DNA from: Mycolicibacterium nivoides
GTDB lineage: Bacteria > Actinomycetota > Actinomycetes > Mycobacteriales > Mycobacteriaceae
Direction of reading: 5' to 3'
Length of the DNA: 64,000 nucleotides
NCBI RefSeq assembly: GCF_003855255.1
Contig: NZ_CP034072.1
Coordinates: forward strand, 620,001 to 684,000
Both the position numbers and the translations under genes were made by a program. Shown here one piece after another: positions 54,438-64,000 of the stretch. The first letter of the stretch is position 1, and each line of letters starts with the position of its first letter. A model generated the notes under the pieces. That model was given only the letters and a program-made list of their open reading frames with translations. It was not told the DNA's origin and did not search any database.

Positions 54438-55460
54438 TCAGGTCGCGCTGCGTTCGTCGGCGTCCATCGCGTCGAGCACCGCGATCTGGGTATCGAACGG
54501 CCCGGTCATCGCCGATTCGGTCCGTCCGCTGCGCAGCAGGGCGCGGAGCCGATCCTGGTCGTAGACCGACGGTTCGGTCGTGTCGATGAAGCGTTCGACC
54601 ACCTCGACGAAGCGGTCGGGATCGTCGTGGAACGGAAAATGCCCGGATCCCTTGAAGATCTCCAACTGGGAACCGGGCATCGCGGCGTGGGCCATCCGGG
54701 CGTGGCCGACTGGGATCACCGAGTCGGAGTCGCCCCAGATCAGTTGCACGGGAACAGATTCGGTCAAATAACAGCGGTCCAGCATGGTGACCACTTGGCC
54801 ACGCCAGTCCACCACGGCACGCAGAGTCCGGGCGAACGCCGCCGATGCCGTCGGCTCCGGCAGATCGGCCAGGATACGCACCATGTCCGGAATGTCATGC
54901 CCGAGACCGGTTGAGCCCAGCATTGCGCCCGCGGCGCGGGCGGCCAGCTGCATCGCCGGCAGCACCAGGGGAAGCCGCAGCAGCGCCAGGGCCTCACTGC
55001 CCATCGGCAGGGAGGCGACCCGCAACGCCACGTTGACGTCCTTGGTGACCCCGCCGGCGCCGACGAGGATGAGGCGGTCGACCAACTGCGGGAACTGGTA
55101 GGCGAATTGCATGGCCACGCCGCCGCCCAGGGAATGGCCGACCACGGTCACCCTGTCGATGTCGAGCACGCTGAGCAGGTCGCGCATGCCGTTGGCGTAG
55201 GCCGCCACCGAATAGTCCGCCCGCGGCTTGTCAGAGCTGCCGTGGCCGAGCAGATCCGGGGCGATCACGGTGAACCGCTGCGCAAGCGCCGACTGCACGG
55301 TGTGCCACGTGGTCGAGTTGTCGCCGATGCCGTGGATCAGCAGGATCGCCGGACCTGATCCGGCGACCCGGAAGGCCCGCCGGTAACCGTGGATCGTGCG
55401 GTACTCGAGCGTCGGGGTGAGCTCGCGAACGGTCCGCAGATGGGGTTTGCGCTCGGTCAT
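54438..55460 (-). CDS. Alpha/beta hydrolase (Rv2715-like)
   Basis: A 340-residue alpha/beta hydrolase. The oxyanion region is LLIHGIGDNSTTW, the nucleophile elbow is VVGHSLGGGVAMQF, the acid is in LIWGDSDSVIP, and the catalytic His is in GSGHFPFHDDP. It is close to Rv2715 throughout. ATG at 55460 (MTERKPH) gives the M. tuberculosis-like start; three more residues are possible. It follows the PAC2 gene on the same strand, 36 bases apart. The substrate is unknown. Confidence 0.92.
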   Translation of the reverse strand: MTERKPHLRTVRELTPTLEYRTIHGYRRAFRVAGSGPAILLIHGIGDNSTTWHTVQSALAQRFTVIAPDLLGHGSSDKPRADYSVAAYANGMRDLLSVLDIDRVTVVGHSLGGGVAMQFAYQFPQLVDRLILVGAGGVTKDVNVALRVASLPMGSEALALLRLPLVLPAMQLAARAAGAMLGSTGLGHDIPDMVRILADLPEPTASAAFARTLRAVVDWRGQVVTMLDRCYLTESVPVQLIWGDSDSVIPVGHARMAHAAMPGSQLEIFKGSGHFPFHDDPDRFVEVVERFIDTTEPSVYDQDRLRALLRSGRTESAMTGPFDTQIAVLDAMDADERSAT

Positions 55461-55496
55461 GCTGGTCAACCTCGCTCTCGGCCCGCCATCGGGCTC

Positions 55497-56522
55497 CTAT
55501 GAGTGGTTGTCGCCGGTCGGGAATCCGTCGCCGAAGCCATCTCGTCCGTCTTTGTACTTGTCGTCTTTGTACTTGTCACCGGTCTGCTGGGCGAGGAACC
55601 GTTCGAACTCGGCTCCCAGCTCGTCACCGCTGGGCAGCTCCTCGTCACGCGCGAGCAGAGACCGATTCTCCTGTGCGGCAACGAACGCATCGTACTGGCG
55701 CTCCAACCCGGTCACCACTTGGGCGACCTCGGCACTGGCCTCTACCTGCTCGTTGATCTTGCCGTACACCTCGGCACCGGCCTCGGACAGCTTCTCCAGC
55801 GGCAGTTGTAGCGAACCGGTCCGGGCCACCTCGGCCAGCAGGGCCTCGGCGGCCGGTGGATAGGCCGTCTGGGCCAGGTAGTGCGGGACGTGGACGGTGT
55901 AACCCACCACCTCGTGGCCGTGCTGGGCCATCCTGAACTCGAGCAGGTTGGAGACGCTCGCCGGAACCTGGACTTCGCCGACCCAGGGGGTGTGGTCGGC
56001 GATCAGTTCCTTGTTGTTGGCGTGCGCGGTGAGCATGACGGGGCGGGTGTGCGGCACCGCCATCGGGATGGTGCCGAGGCCGATCACCCGCCGCACCGCG
56101 AGCTGCTCGGAGAGCAGCCGCACCGCGGTGATGAACCGCTCCCACCTCAGGTCCGGTTCCAGGCCGGCCAGCAGCAGGAACGGCGTGCCCACGTCGTCGT
56201 GCAGCGCGTACAGGTTCAGCTCGGGTTCTTCGTAGCTGGTGAAGTGGTCGGTCTTGAACGTCATCAGCGGCCTGCGGGACCGGTAGTCGAGCAGCTCGTC
56301 GATGGCGAAGGAGGCCACCAGTTCGGTGTCGAGGGTGTCCTTGAGGTGCTCGGCGGCGAGCCGGATGGCGTGACCGGCATCCGAGAACCCCTCCAGGGCA
56401 TGGATCAGTACCGGGCCACTGCCATCCGAGGAGGACAGCTGCGGCGCCGGGAACTCAAGCTCGTACATACCGCTCTGATCGGGCTGGTAGTGCTGGTCTG
56501 GGGTGTCGGTGCTGTCGGTCAT
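55497..56522 (-). CDS. PAC2-family protein (Rv2714-like)
   Basis: A 341-residue member of the PAC2 (proteasome assembly chaperone 2-like) family. ALEGFSDAGHAIRLAAEHL is the family start and VIGLGTIPMAVPHTRPVMLT the central motif. A helical C-terminus of about 100 residues ends in a Lys/Tyr/Asp repeat (KYKDDKYKDGRDG) and a disordered tail. ATG at 56522 removes a basic extension of 23 residues. Function in actinobacteria is unproven. Confidence 0.9.
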   Translation of the reverse strand: MTDSTDTPDQHYQPDQSGMYELEFPAPQLSSSDGSGPVLIHALEGFSDAGHAIRLAAEHLKDTLDTELVASFAIDELLDYRSRRPLMTFKTDHFTSYEEPELNLYALHDDVGTPFLLLAGLEPDLRWERFITAVRLLSEQLAVRRVIGLGTIPMAVPHTRPVMLTAHANNKELIADHTPWVGEVQVPASVSNLLEFRMAQHGHEVVGYTVHVPHYLAQTAYPPAAEALLAEVARTGSLQLPLEKLSEAGAEVYGKINEQVEASAEVAQVVTGLERQYDAFVAAQENRSLLARDEELPSGDELGAEFERFLAQQTGDKYKDDKYKDGRDGFGDGFPTGDNHS

Positions 56523-56686
56523 CTCGCTTCGTCTCCTCGCTGCGGCAGGACGCTGTGACGGCCTACCGCCATGCCATCTAGTGTCCCGCATACCCGGGCT
56601 GGGGGTCGTTCCGCCCCGCTAGTGCGTGCGAACGCGCCGGGACGGGTTCGGCATTCCGGCGGATATCCCCACGATCAGGCAAAATC

Positions 56687-57514
56687 GTGATGATGCAGGT
56701 GACCCGGATGGTGAAGCTCACAGTCGCGGCGGCAGCGATGACTGCCGGGGTCGCGGCGTGCACCGGTCCCGGCGCCATGACCGCAGGCGGCGGAACCGCC
56801 CCCACCTCGGCCCCGCCGAGCAGTCCGCCGGTGGCGGCCAGCCCGTTGTCGCAGGCCGGGGCCGAGTCGGTGACGCCGGACCGGCGGGTCGGTGCGCTGT
56901 TCCTCGGCGACACCACGACGCACACCTGTAGCGGATCTGTTCTGGCCAGCGCGTCCGGCAATCTGATCCTGACGGCTGCGCACTGTCTACTCGACGGTGT
57001 CGACACCACATTCGTCCCCGGGTTCGACGCCAGCGGTGGTGATACCTGGCATGTCAGCACGGTGTATCTGGACCCGCGCTGGCTCGCCGAGCAGGATCCG
57101 CAAGCCGACTACGCCATCGTGCGGGTCACCGGCGGCTCCGGGGTGAGTCTGCTCGCGGCGGCCGGGGGCGGGCTGACACTGGGTTCGGCGCCCGCGCCGG
57201 GTGTTCCGGTGACGGTGACCGGCTACCCGATGGGCGAGGGCGGCAGCCCACTGGCGTGTCGCGGCGCGACCGAATGGTCACCGCAGGGGTTCCCGTCTCT
57301 GGCCTGCGCGGGCCTGACCGACGGTTTCAGTGGTTCCCCGTGGGTTTCCGGGTCGACGGTGACCGGTCTGGTCGGCGGACTCGACGGGGGAGGATGCGAC
57401 GACGACGTGTCCTACTCGCCGCACTTCGACGACCGGATCGCCCGGTTACTGGTCCGGGCCGAGGCAGGCGGACCCGGCGACGCCGCGCCCGCCGCACTCG
57501 AATCCGACTGCTAG
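56687..57514 (+). CDS. Trypsin-like serine protease lipoprotein
   Basis: A 275-residue exported protein. The lipobox AGVAAC follows a short hydrophobic segment, and a Pro/Ser/Ala-rich linker precedes the protease domain. The catalytic triad can be read: His in [10 protein letters not shown], Asp in [10 protein letters not shown] and Ser in [12 protein letters not shown]. Cysteines at DTTTHTC, TAAHC and GGGCDDD suggest disulfides. Two or three in-frame starts (GTG 56687, ATG 56690, ATG 56693) are close together. Its stop overlaps that of sthA (CTAG). Confidence 0.85.
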   Translation: MMMQVTRMVKLTVAAAAMTAGVAACTGPGAMTAGGGTAPTSAPPSSPPVAASPLSQAGAESVTPDRRVGALFLGDTTTHTCSGSVLASASGNLILTAAHCLLDGVDTTFVPGFDASGGDTWHVSTVYLDPRWLAEQDPQADYAIVRVTGGSGVSLLAAAGGGLTLGSAPAPGVPVTVTGYPMGEGGSPLACRGATEWSPQGFPSLACAGLTDGFSGSPWVSGSTVTGLVGGLDGGGCDDDVSYSPHFDDRIARLLVRAEAGGPGDAAPAALESDC

Positions 57515-58917
57515 AACCGGAACTGGTTGAGCGCGCGCAGCTTGTTCATCACGTCGAGCGCCGCGACCTTGTACGCCTCTGAGAACGTCGGATAGTTGAA
57601 CACCGCGTCGACGAGGTATTCGACGGTGCCGCCGCAACCCATCACGGCCTGCCCTATGTGCACCATCTCGGTGGCGTTCGTGCCGAAGATGTGCACGCCC
57701 AGCACCCGCAGGTCCTCGGTGGACACCAGCAGTTTGAGCATCCCGTAGGAGTCGCCGGCGATCTGGCCGCGGGCCAGTTCGCGGTACCGGGATACGCCCA
57801 CCTCATATGGGATCGAGTCCTTGGTCAGCTCCACCTCGGTGGCCCCGACGAAGGACACCTCCGGGATCGAGTAGATGCCGATCGGTTGCAGGCTCATCAT
57901 CGCCTTGGTGGGCTCGCCGAAGGCATGGTAGGCGGCCAACCGGCCCTGCTCCATCGATGTCGCGGCCAGCGCCGGGAAGCCGATGACATCGCCGACCGCG
58001 TAGATGTGGTCCACCTTCGTGGTGAAGTTGTCGTCGACGTAGATGCGGCCGCGGCTGTCGGCTTCCAGGCCGGCGTTGGCCAGATCGAGATGTTCGGTCT
58101 GCCCCTGGCGCCCAGCCGAATACATCACGGTCTCGGCGGGGATCTGCTTGCCGCTGGCCAGGGTGGTCACCGTGCCCGAGGTACCGATGTCGACAGCGGT
58201 CACCTCTTCGCCGAACCGGAACGTCACCGCGAGGTCGCGGAGGTGGAAGCGCAGGGACTCGATGATCTCGGGATCGCAGAACTCCAGCATGTCGTCGCGT
58301 TTCTCGACGACGGTGACCTTGGTGCCGAGGGCGGCGAACATCGACGCGTATTCGATGCCGATCACCCCGGCCCCGACCACCACCATCGAGGTGGGCAGAG
58401 TAGCGAGATTGAGGATGCCGTCGGAATCGAGCACGCGTGCCTCGTCGAATGTCACCCCGGCCGGCCGGGCCGGTTTGGTCCCGGTGGCGATGACGATGAA
58501 ACGTCCACGGACAGTGACGAGTTCGGCGCGACCGGGATCCTCGACGACGATCGTGTGGTCGTCGGAGAACCGGCCGTGGCCGGTGTAGAGCTCGACGCGG
58601 TTGCGCATCAGCTGGGACCGCACGACGTCGATCTCCTTGCCGATGACGTGCTGGGTGCGGGACAACAGATCGGCCGGGGTAATCTTGTCCTTGACGCGGT
58701 AGCTGGCGCCGTAGAGCTCGCGCTGGCTCATGCCGGTCAGGTAGACGACCGCCTCGCGCAGCGTCTTGGACGGGATGGTGCCGGTGTTGACGCACACCCC
58801 GCCGAGCATCATGCCCCGCTCGATCACCGCAACGGACTTGCCGAGCTTGGCCGCGGCGATGGCGGCGCGTTGACCGCCGGGACCCGAACCGATGACGACG
58901 AGGTCGTACTCCTGCAT
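57511..58917 (-). CDS. sthA: Soluble pyridine nucleotide transhydrogenase SthA
   Basis: A 468-residue flavoprotein that transfers hydride between NADPH and NAD+. The FAD site is [20 protein letters not shown]. The disulfide of related lipoamide dehydrogenases is replaced by [10 protein letters not shown], with only one Cys, typical of SthA. The second nucleotide site is [20 protein letters not shown], and the dimer interface carries [21 protein letters not shown] at 58917 gives the length of Rv2713; an ATG three codons upstream is possible. Confidence 0.96.
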   Translation of the reverse strand: MQEYDLVVIGSGPGGQRAAIAAAKLGKSVAVIERGMMLGGVCVNTGTIPSKTLREAVVYLTGMSQRELYGASYRVKDKITPADLLSRTQHVIGKEIDVVRSQLMRNRVELYTGHGRFSDDHTIVVEDPGRAELVTVRGRFIVIATGTKPARPAGVTFDEARVLDSDGILNLATLPTSMVVVGAGVIGIEYASMFAALGTKVTVVEKRDDMLEFCDPEIIESLRFHLRDLAVTFRFGEEVTAVDIGTSGTVTTLASGKQIPAETVMYSAGRQGQTEHLDLANAGLEADSRGRIYVDDNFTTKVDHIYAVGDVIGFPALAATSMEQGRLAAYHAFGEPTKAMMSLQPIGIYSIPEVSFVGATEVELTKDSIPYEVGVSRYRELARGQIAGDSYGMLKLLVSTEDLRVLGVHIFGTNATEMVHIGQAVMGCGGTVEYLVDAVFNYPTFSEAYKVAALDVMNKLRALNQFRF

Positions 58918-59092
58918 CGAACCCATGGGAAAACTATTTACGCCGGTTGCCGCCTTCTCGCATGTCGGCGAGACCGAATACCGGATGAACAAATGCCTCG
59001 GGTTATCCCCAGCGCGGAGTCCATCCCCAGCCGGCGGCAACCGGCGGGTTCGGGCGACGGCCCGTGACGGCTCCGGTTGGCACGGTCGGGCC

Positions 59093-60160
59093 ATGACAAC
59101 GCCATCGCCATCCTCGCCAGAGTTCGACTTCCACCTCACCCGTCCCGGTGCGCTGATCGCCGCGCTACCCGCAGTGCTCGGATTCGTGCCGCACCGCAGC
59201 CTCGTCCTGGTCACGGTCGACCGGGGCGAGTTGGGCTGCGTCATGCGCGCCGATCTGGCAGACGACATGACCGAATGCGTCGAGCATCTGGTCGGCCTCG
59301 CGGCCGCGGCCGGCGTAGACGCGGTCATCGCGGTAGTCGTGGACGGGGACAGCCCGGACTGCCAGGCGTGCGATGACCGCTATCGCGACCTGGCGTCGAT
59401 GCTGGACCAGGCGCTGGCCGCCGACGGCATCGAGCTCTATGCCGCGCATGTCGTGGACAAGGTGGCTGCCGGTGGTTTCTGGCGCTGTGCCGACGGCTGC
59501 GGTGAACACGGGAGGGTGGACGACCCCGGTGCGTCGCCACTGGCGGCGGCCGCGGTGCTGGACGGCAGGCGGCTCTACGCCAGCCGTGACGAACTGCTGC
59601 GGGTGATCCAGCCGGACCCGGTCGCCACTGACGCGATGAGGCGCCCGCTGGCGCTCGTGACACAGCGGCCCGGGTGCCCGGAGGCGCGCCCCGATGCCGA
59701 GGTGCGTCGGGATGTCGAGGCCGCGATGACAGCGGCCCTGCAGGTGGCGAAGGGCGATGCACCCGGTGTGGCCGAATTGGCGCAGCTGGCCGTGGGGCTG
59801 GCCGATCCACGGGTCCGCGACACGCTCTACGCGCTGGCGGTCGGGGAGTGCGCCGATCAGGCCGAAGCCTTGTGGGCCCTGCTGGCCCGCAATCTTCCCG
59901 ACCCGTGGCGGGTGGAAGCTCTTGTCCTGCTGGCTTTTTCGGCGTACGCGCGTGGTGACGGCCCGCTGGCCGGAGTTTCCCTGGATGCGGCGTTGCGGGC
60001 GCGGCCGACGCACCGGATGGCCGGCATGCTCGACTCCGCGCTGCAATCGGGGATGCGCCCGGAGCGGATCCGGGAGCTGGCGGTCACCGGGTATCGGCTG
60101 GCCGAGCAGGTCGGCGTCCGGTTACCGCCACGACGGACGTGGCGGCGCAGGGCCGGTTGA
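59093..60160 (+). CDS. DUF4192 family protein
   Basis: A 355-residue actinobacterial protein. The N-terminal domain starts [33 protein letters not shown], with [20 protein letters not shown] in the middle. The C-terminal part is a helical TPR-like region ([34 protein letters not shown]). Function is unknown. It lies between sthA and ideR, four bases short of the convergent ideR stop. ATG at 59093 is chosen over the long upstream frame. Confidence 0.85.
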   Translation: MTTPSPSSPEFDFHLTRPGALIAALPAVLGFVPHRSLVLVTVDRGELGCVMRADLADDMTECVEHLVGLAAAAGVDAVIAVVVDGDSPDCQACDDRYRDLASMLDQALAADGIELYAAHVVDKVAAGGFWRCADGCGEHGRVDDPGASPLAAAAVLDGRRLYASRDELLRVIQPDPVATDAMRRPLALVTQRPGCPEARPDAEVRRDVEAAMTAALQVAKGDAPGVAELAQLAVGLADPRVRDTLYALAVGECADQAEALWALLARNLPDPWRVEALVLLAFSAYARGDGPLAGVSLDAALRARPTHRMAGMLDSALQSGMRPERIRELAVTGYRLAEQVGVRLPPRRTWRRRAG

Positions 60161-60164
60161 GCGG

Positions 60165-60854
60165 CTAGACCTTTTCGACGCGGACCGCGTGCGCCATGTG
60201 ATGGGGCAGCTCGACCTGTTCGTGCCCGGGGATCACGATCATCACGCCGCCGTGGTCGTTGGCCTCCACGGTGACCCTGGCGTTCGGCACAACGCCGGCA
60301 TCCTTGAGCCGGCCGATGAGCTCGGTGTCGCCCTGCACGTGCTCGGTGAGCTGGCGCACCACCACCGCCACAGGCAGCCCGACGGGGAGTTCGGTGAGCC
60401 GGACCAGGCTGACATCGTCGTAGCCGGCCGCGCCGACCCCGAGATCCGACAGGCCCGGGATGGGATTGCCGAACGGCGAGGTGGTGGGGTTGTCGAGCAC
60501 CTGGACCAGGCGCCGCTCGACATCCTCGCTCATCACGTGCTCCCAGCGGCACGCCTCGGCGTGGACGTCCTCCCACGGCAACCCGATCACGTCGACGAGC
60601 AACCGCTCGGCCAGCCGGTGCTTGCGCATCACGGCGACCGCGAGGGCGCGGCCCTTGTCCGTCAGTTCGAGGTGGCGGTCGCCGGCCACGTGCAACAGGC
60701 CGTCGCGCTCCATGCGCGACACCGTCTGGCTGACCGTCGGACCGCTCTGGTCGAGCCGTTCGGCGATGCGGGCACGCAGCGGCACCACGCCCTCTTCCTC
60801 GAGGTCGTAGATCGTTCGTAGGTACATCTCGGTGGTGTCGACCAGATCGTTCAT
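60165..60854 (-). CDS. ideR: Iron-dependent repressor IdeR
   Basis: A 229-residue DtxR-family regulator that represses siderophore genes and activates iron storage genes when Fe(II) is bound. The winged helix is MNDLVDTTEMYLRTIYDLEE ... ERLDQSGPTVSQTVSRMERD. Metal ligands include the region CRWEHVMSEDVERRL and HVAGDRHLELTDKG. The SH3-like third domain is at the C-terminus. ATG at 60854 matches the standard start. It is downstream of sigB with a strong terminator between. Confidence 0.97.
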   Translation of the reverse strand: MNDLVDTTEMYLRTIYDLEEEGVVPLRARIAERLDQSGPTVSQTVSRMERDGLLHVAGDRHLELTDKGRALAVAVMRKHRLAERLLVDVIGLPWEDVHAEACRWEHVMSEDVERRLVQVLDNPTTSPFGNPIPGLSDLGVGAAGYDDVSLVRLTELPVGLPVAVVVRQLTEHVQGDTELIGRLKDAGVVPNARVTVEANDHGGVMIVIPGHEQVELPHHMAHAVRVEKV

Positions 60855-61002
60855 GCGCGCCTTCCCAGCCCAAACGTCACCGCACAGTCTACCGTTCCCG
60901 GCGTCTGAACTGCGGCGCAACATAGGGGCGTCGGGCAGGTCACATCATCGCGGAAAACCCCAGGACATATGGGCAAAAAATGACCGGAAACACCTGGATA
61001 CG

Positions 61003-61038
61003 CGATGTGCCCCGCCGGGAAACCGGCGGGGCACATCG
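61003..61038 (-). terminator. Terminator hairpin downstream of sigB
   Basis: A perfect 16-bp inverted repeat (61003-61018 and 61023-61038) with a GAAA loop lies 10 bases after the sigB stop. It lacks a long U run but is GC-rich and very stable, so it should separate sigB from ideR transcription. Confidence 0.85.
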
Positions 61039-61048
61039 TCAGGAGGGA

Positions 61049-62008
<960 letters not shown>

Positions 62009-62044
62009 GACGGCCTCCTGATCAGCTCGAACTGTCATGATCTA

Positions 62045-62071
62045 CAACGTCGTAGACGCCATGAGAGTTCC
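62045..62071 (-). promoter_or_regulatory. SigE/SigH-type promoter of sigB
   Basis: On the minus strand GGAAC (62067-62071), an 18-base spacer and GTTG (62045-62048) match the ECF consensus known to drive sigB from SigE or SigH in mycobacteria. The GTTG ends 37 bases before the ATG. Confidence 0.8.
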
Positions 62072-62155
62072 CGCCGATCCCCGGATTCATACCCGTTGAG
62101 CTGGGGTTTTTCCGAACCGACCTGAGAATGTCCTGAGAATAGCTAAAGAAGCCGC

Positions 62156-62584
62156 TCAGGCGGGGTCATCGTCGCCGGATCGCGCTGCGTCCGGTTGCGG
62201 TGGCACAAACGGTTCCTTCTGTAACGCCGGCCGCTCCGCGGTGGGGAACAGTGGAATCCGCTCGCCGTGACCGGCGTAACGCCGTGGCTCCTCGGCGCTG
62301 CGCGGGGGACGATCGTTGGCGATCAGCACCGCCATCCAGGGCAGCGGTATCGACGCCACGATGATCGCGAGCGAGATGAGCCCGTTCTGCCAGATGTTGT
62401 AGGCGACGGCGGCGAGGATGAGTGCGGGGATGCGGAAGGCCATCAGCGTCAGGTACTTGCGGACACGCTGGCGATGCTGCACTTCGTAGGAGGGTGCGGC
62501 TTTGGTGATGAGAACCGGGCGGGCTTCCTTGCCGAAATCGTCGCCGAAATCGTCGTCGAAACTCAGCTCGTGGCTTTGTTTCAT
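62156..62584 (-). CDS. DUF3099 membrane protein
   Basis: A 142-residue actinobacterial protein (compare Rv2709) with an acidic N-terminus, the motif VLITKAAPSYEVQHRQRVRK, and two membrane helices at about residues 45-63 and 67-84. A Pro-rich cytosolic tail follows. Function unknown. It is divergent from the DUF3039 gene with 105 bases between starts. Confidence 0.88.
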   Translation of the reverse strand: MKQSHELSFDDDFGDDFGKEARPVLITKAAPSYEVQHRQRVRKYLTLMAFRIPALILAAVAYNIWQNGLISLAIIVASIPLPWMAVLIANDRPPRSAEEPRRYAGHGERIPLFPTAERPALQKEPFVPPQPDAARSGDDDPA

Positions 62585-62689
62585 GCCTCTACTGTTCCAC
62601 ACCTGGACCGCGTGGTGGCAGGCGGATTTCCCTATGCCCCGCAGCCAGGCACAATAAAAACCCGCGGACGTGAGGAGCACAATAAAACT

Positions 62690-62926
62690 ATGCAGACCCA
62701 GACCATCGAGCGCCCGGACACCGACGAACGCGTCGACGACGGGACCGACGACGACACCCCCAAGTTCTTCCACTACGTCAAGAAGAACAAGATCGCCGAA
62801 AGTGCCGTCATGGGCACCCATGTGGTCGCGCTGTGCGGCGAGGTGTTCCCCGTGACGAAATCGGCCAAGCCGGGCTCTCCGGTGTGCCCGGATTGCAAGA
62901 AGATCTACGAATCGCTCAAGAAGTAA
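62690..62926 (+). CDS. DUF3039 small zinc-ribbon-like protein
   Basis: A 78-residue protein (compare Rv2708c) with conserved FFHYVKKNKIAESAVMGTHV, then VALCGEVFPVTKSAKPGSPV, CPDCKKIYESL. The single Cys in ALCGEVF and the CPDC pair could bind zinc, as in a three- or four-ligand ribbon. Function unknown. One base separates its stop from the convergent YihY gene. Confidence 0.9.
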   Translation: MQTQTIERPDTDERVDDGTDDDTPKFFHYVKKNKIAESAVMGTHVVALCGEVFPVTKSAKPGSPVCPDCKKIYESLKK

Positions 62927-62927
62927 C

Positions 62928-63920
62928 TCACGAAGCGGGCGGCGGCCGGGGCGGTGACAGGGGCTCGGGCACTCGGGGTTCGACCGGTGCCTGGGCGCCG
63001 CCGTTGAGGGCTTTGTCCTCCAGCCATTCCCGCAGTCTCCTGGCGTGGGTGTCCGACGCGGGCCACTCCTCTTGAATGGCCGCATTGAGTTCGGCGCCGA
63101 GCATGATGGCAAAACCCAGGAAGAACGCGAACAGCAAGAACGCGATCGGCGTGGCCAGCGCGCCGTAGGTGTAGCCGGTGCTGGTGATCCAGGTCAGGTA
63201 GATCCGTAACCCGAACGTGGCGACCAGGAACACCACGGTGGCCAGCACCGCGCCGAGCATCAGGCGGTGCGTCGGGATCGGTGCGGGCAACGAGACCCGA
63301 TACAGGATGGTCACCCCGACGAACACCGCCAGGAACAACGCCGGGTAGTAGCCGTAACGCAGCACGTTGTCCCAGCTGTCCGGGATGTGTTCGGAGATCG
63401 CCCGGGGTCCGAGCGCCAGCAGCGGCGCCAAGCCGATCGCGGAGACCAGCATGATCACGTACAGGCCCAGCGCGTAGAAGCGCTGTCGCACCGGATGCCG
63501 CAGCGGTGTCTGATCGTGGGCCTCCACGATGGAGTCCACGAATGCCGACACCGCCGACGACCCGGCCCACAACGAGATCACGAAACCCACCGACACCACC
63601 TCGCCCCGGGCGCCCTTCACGATGTCGCGGATCGTCGGTTCGATGATCTCGTTGACGACGTTGGGGGAGAAGAAGCTGTTCGCCGCGTTGATCAGTTGGT
63701 CCTGGATCGTCGGCAGGGTGTCCGGCCCGAACAACGGCGCGATGTAGGCCAGGCTGCCGAGCATCCCCAGCAGGAGGGGAGGCAACGACAACGCGCACCA
63801 GAACGCCGCCTGCGCCGATTCCGAGAAGATGGAATCGTCCCAGCTCTTCGACAACGTGCGCCGAGTGATGTGCCAGATGTGGTGGCGTGATGGTGGTACT
63901 GGAAGCGGCTGGCCAGTCAT
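62928..63920 (-). CDS. YihY/BrkB-family inner membrane protein
   Basis: A 330-residue membrane protein with six hydrophobic segments, formerly called ribonuclease BN-like (compare Rv2707). Family motifs include SAQAAFWCALSLPPLLLGML, GFVISLWAGSSAVSAFVDSI and YTYGALATPIAFLLFAFFLG. The C-terminal tail is Pro-rich. It may be a permease or flippase. The last 80 bases of the window upstream of it show no recognisable gene. Confidence 0.92.
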   Translation of the reverse strand: MTGQPLPVPPSRHHIWHITRRTLSKSWDDSIFSESAQAAFWCALSLPPLLLGMLGSLAYIAPLFGPDTLPTIQDQLINAANSFFSPNVVNEIIEPTIRDIVKGARGEVVSVGFVISLWAGSSAVSAFVDSIVEAHDQTPLRHPVRQRFYALGLYVIMLVSAIGLAPLLALGPRAISEHIPDSWDNVLRYGYYPALFLAVFVGVTILYRVSLPAPIPTHRLMLGAVLATVVFLVATFGLRIYLTWITSTGYTYGALATPIAFLLFAFFLGFAIMLGAELNAAIQEEWPASDTHARRLREWLEDKALNGGAQAPVEPRVPEPLSPPRPPPAS

Positions 63921-64000
63921 GACCAGTCAAGCATTACTGACGAAACGTGCTCCTGCCCAGGCGGGTGGTGTCCGAGACGACGGCTGATGGCCGTCAGGCG

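Noticed and set aside
58918..59092. Extended N-terminus of the DUF4192 protein from 58892
   Set aside because: The extension overlaps the divergent sthA start and reads as non-conserved sequence; ATG at 59093 gives the family start.

Overview
The window is high-GC actinobacterial DNA and almost certainly comes from a fast-growing Mycobacterium (Mycolicibacterium). The backbone follows the gene order of M. tuberculosis from about Rv2752c down to Rv2707: rnj, a methyltransferase/SDR/monooxygenase set, ftsK, argA, pgsA, clgR-pspA-pspM, an EphG-like hydrolase, a glycosyltransferase, DUF3046, recA-recX, miaB, miaA, dapF, hflX, fadE20, lexA/chiZ, nrdR, PAC2, sthA, ideR, sigB, DUF3099, DUF3039 and a YihY protein. 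RecA has no intein. These assignments come from reading the protein sequences, not from a database search. Coding density is very high and no gap exceeds about 260 bases. I saw no tRNA, rRNA, insertion sequence, prophage or CRISPR array.

1-14 kb: the end of RNase J, small membrane proteins, and a divergent pair of an Fe-S-type HTH regulator and a group III truncated haemoglobin around a clean palindrome. Then come a three-gene operon carrying a remarkable 32-bp triple repeat (4889-4984), FtsK, ArgA, PgsA, a CinA C-terminal domain protein, and the envelope-stress operon clgR-pspA-pspM behind a SigE-type promoter.

14.2-29.8 kb: an accessory island on the minus strand, placed between DUF3046 and recA, which are neighbours in M. 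tuberculosis. It encodes a complete group 1h (actinobacterial, high-affinity, H2-scavenging) [NiFe] hydrogenase system. From hypA the order is hypA, hypB, small and large subunits, a NifU/Rieske-like electron-transfer protein, three uncharacterised cytosolic proteins, a 39-residue membrane peptide, a maturation protease, hypC, hypF, an unknown protein, a SIS-HypC fusion, a GmhA-like SIS protein, hypE, a second hypC and hypD. Most junctions are ATGA overlaps, so it looks translationally coupled. HypA/B load nickel, HypC/D/E/F build Fe(CN)2CO, the protease trims the large subunit, and the NifU/Rieske-like protein probably passes electrons towards the respiratory chain.

29.8-43.7 kb: recA (LexA box plus a second DNA-damage promoter motif) with recX, a LysE exporter, a small P-loop kinase, a glutamate-type ABC importer, miaB, a DUF349 protein, miaA, dapF and hflX. 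43.7-53.7 kb: an exported PE-PPE-domain hydrolase, a BisC-like molybdoenzyme, an acyl-CoA dehydrogenase preceded by a palindrome, a large LGFP-repeat envelope protein, and the lexA/chiZ SOS pair with nrdR. 53.7-64 kb: PhzF, an alpha/beta hydrolase, PAC2, a trypsin-like lipoprotein, SthA, DUF4192, IdeR, SigB (with the same SigE-type promoter spacing as clgR), DUF3099, DUF3039 and YihY.

The most unusual observations are the chain of three translationally coupled decapeptide ORFs between the monooxygenase and SDR genes, the SIS-HypC fusion, the four-cysteine version of a Rieske-like domain in the hydrogenase electron-transfer protein, the apparent lack of a normal start codon in the hydrogenase protease gene, and the haemoglobin/Fe-S regulator pair.
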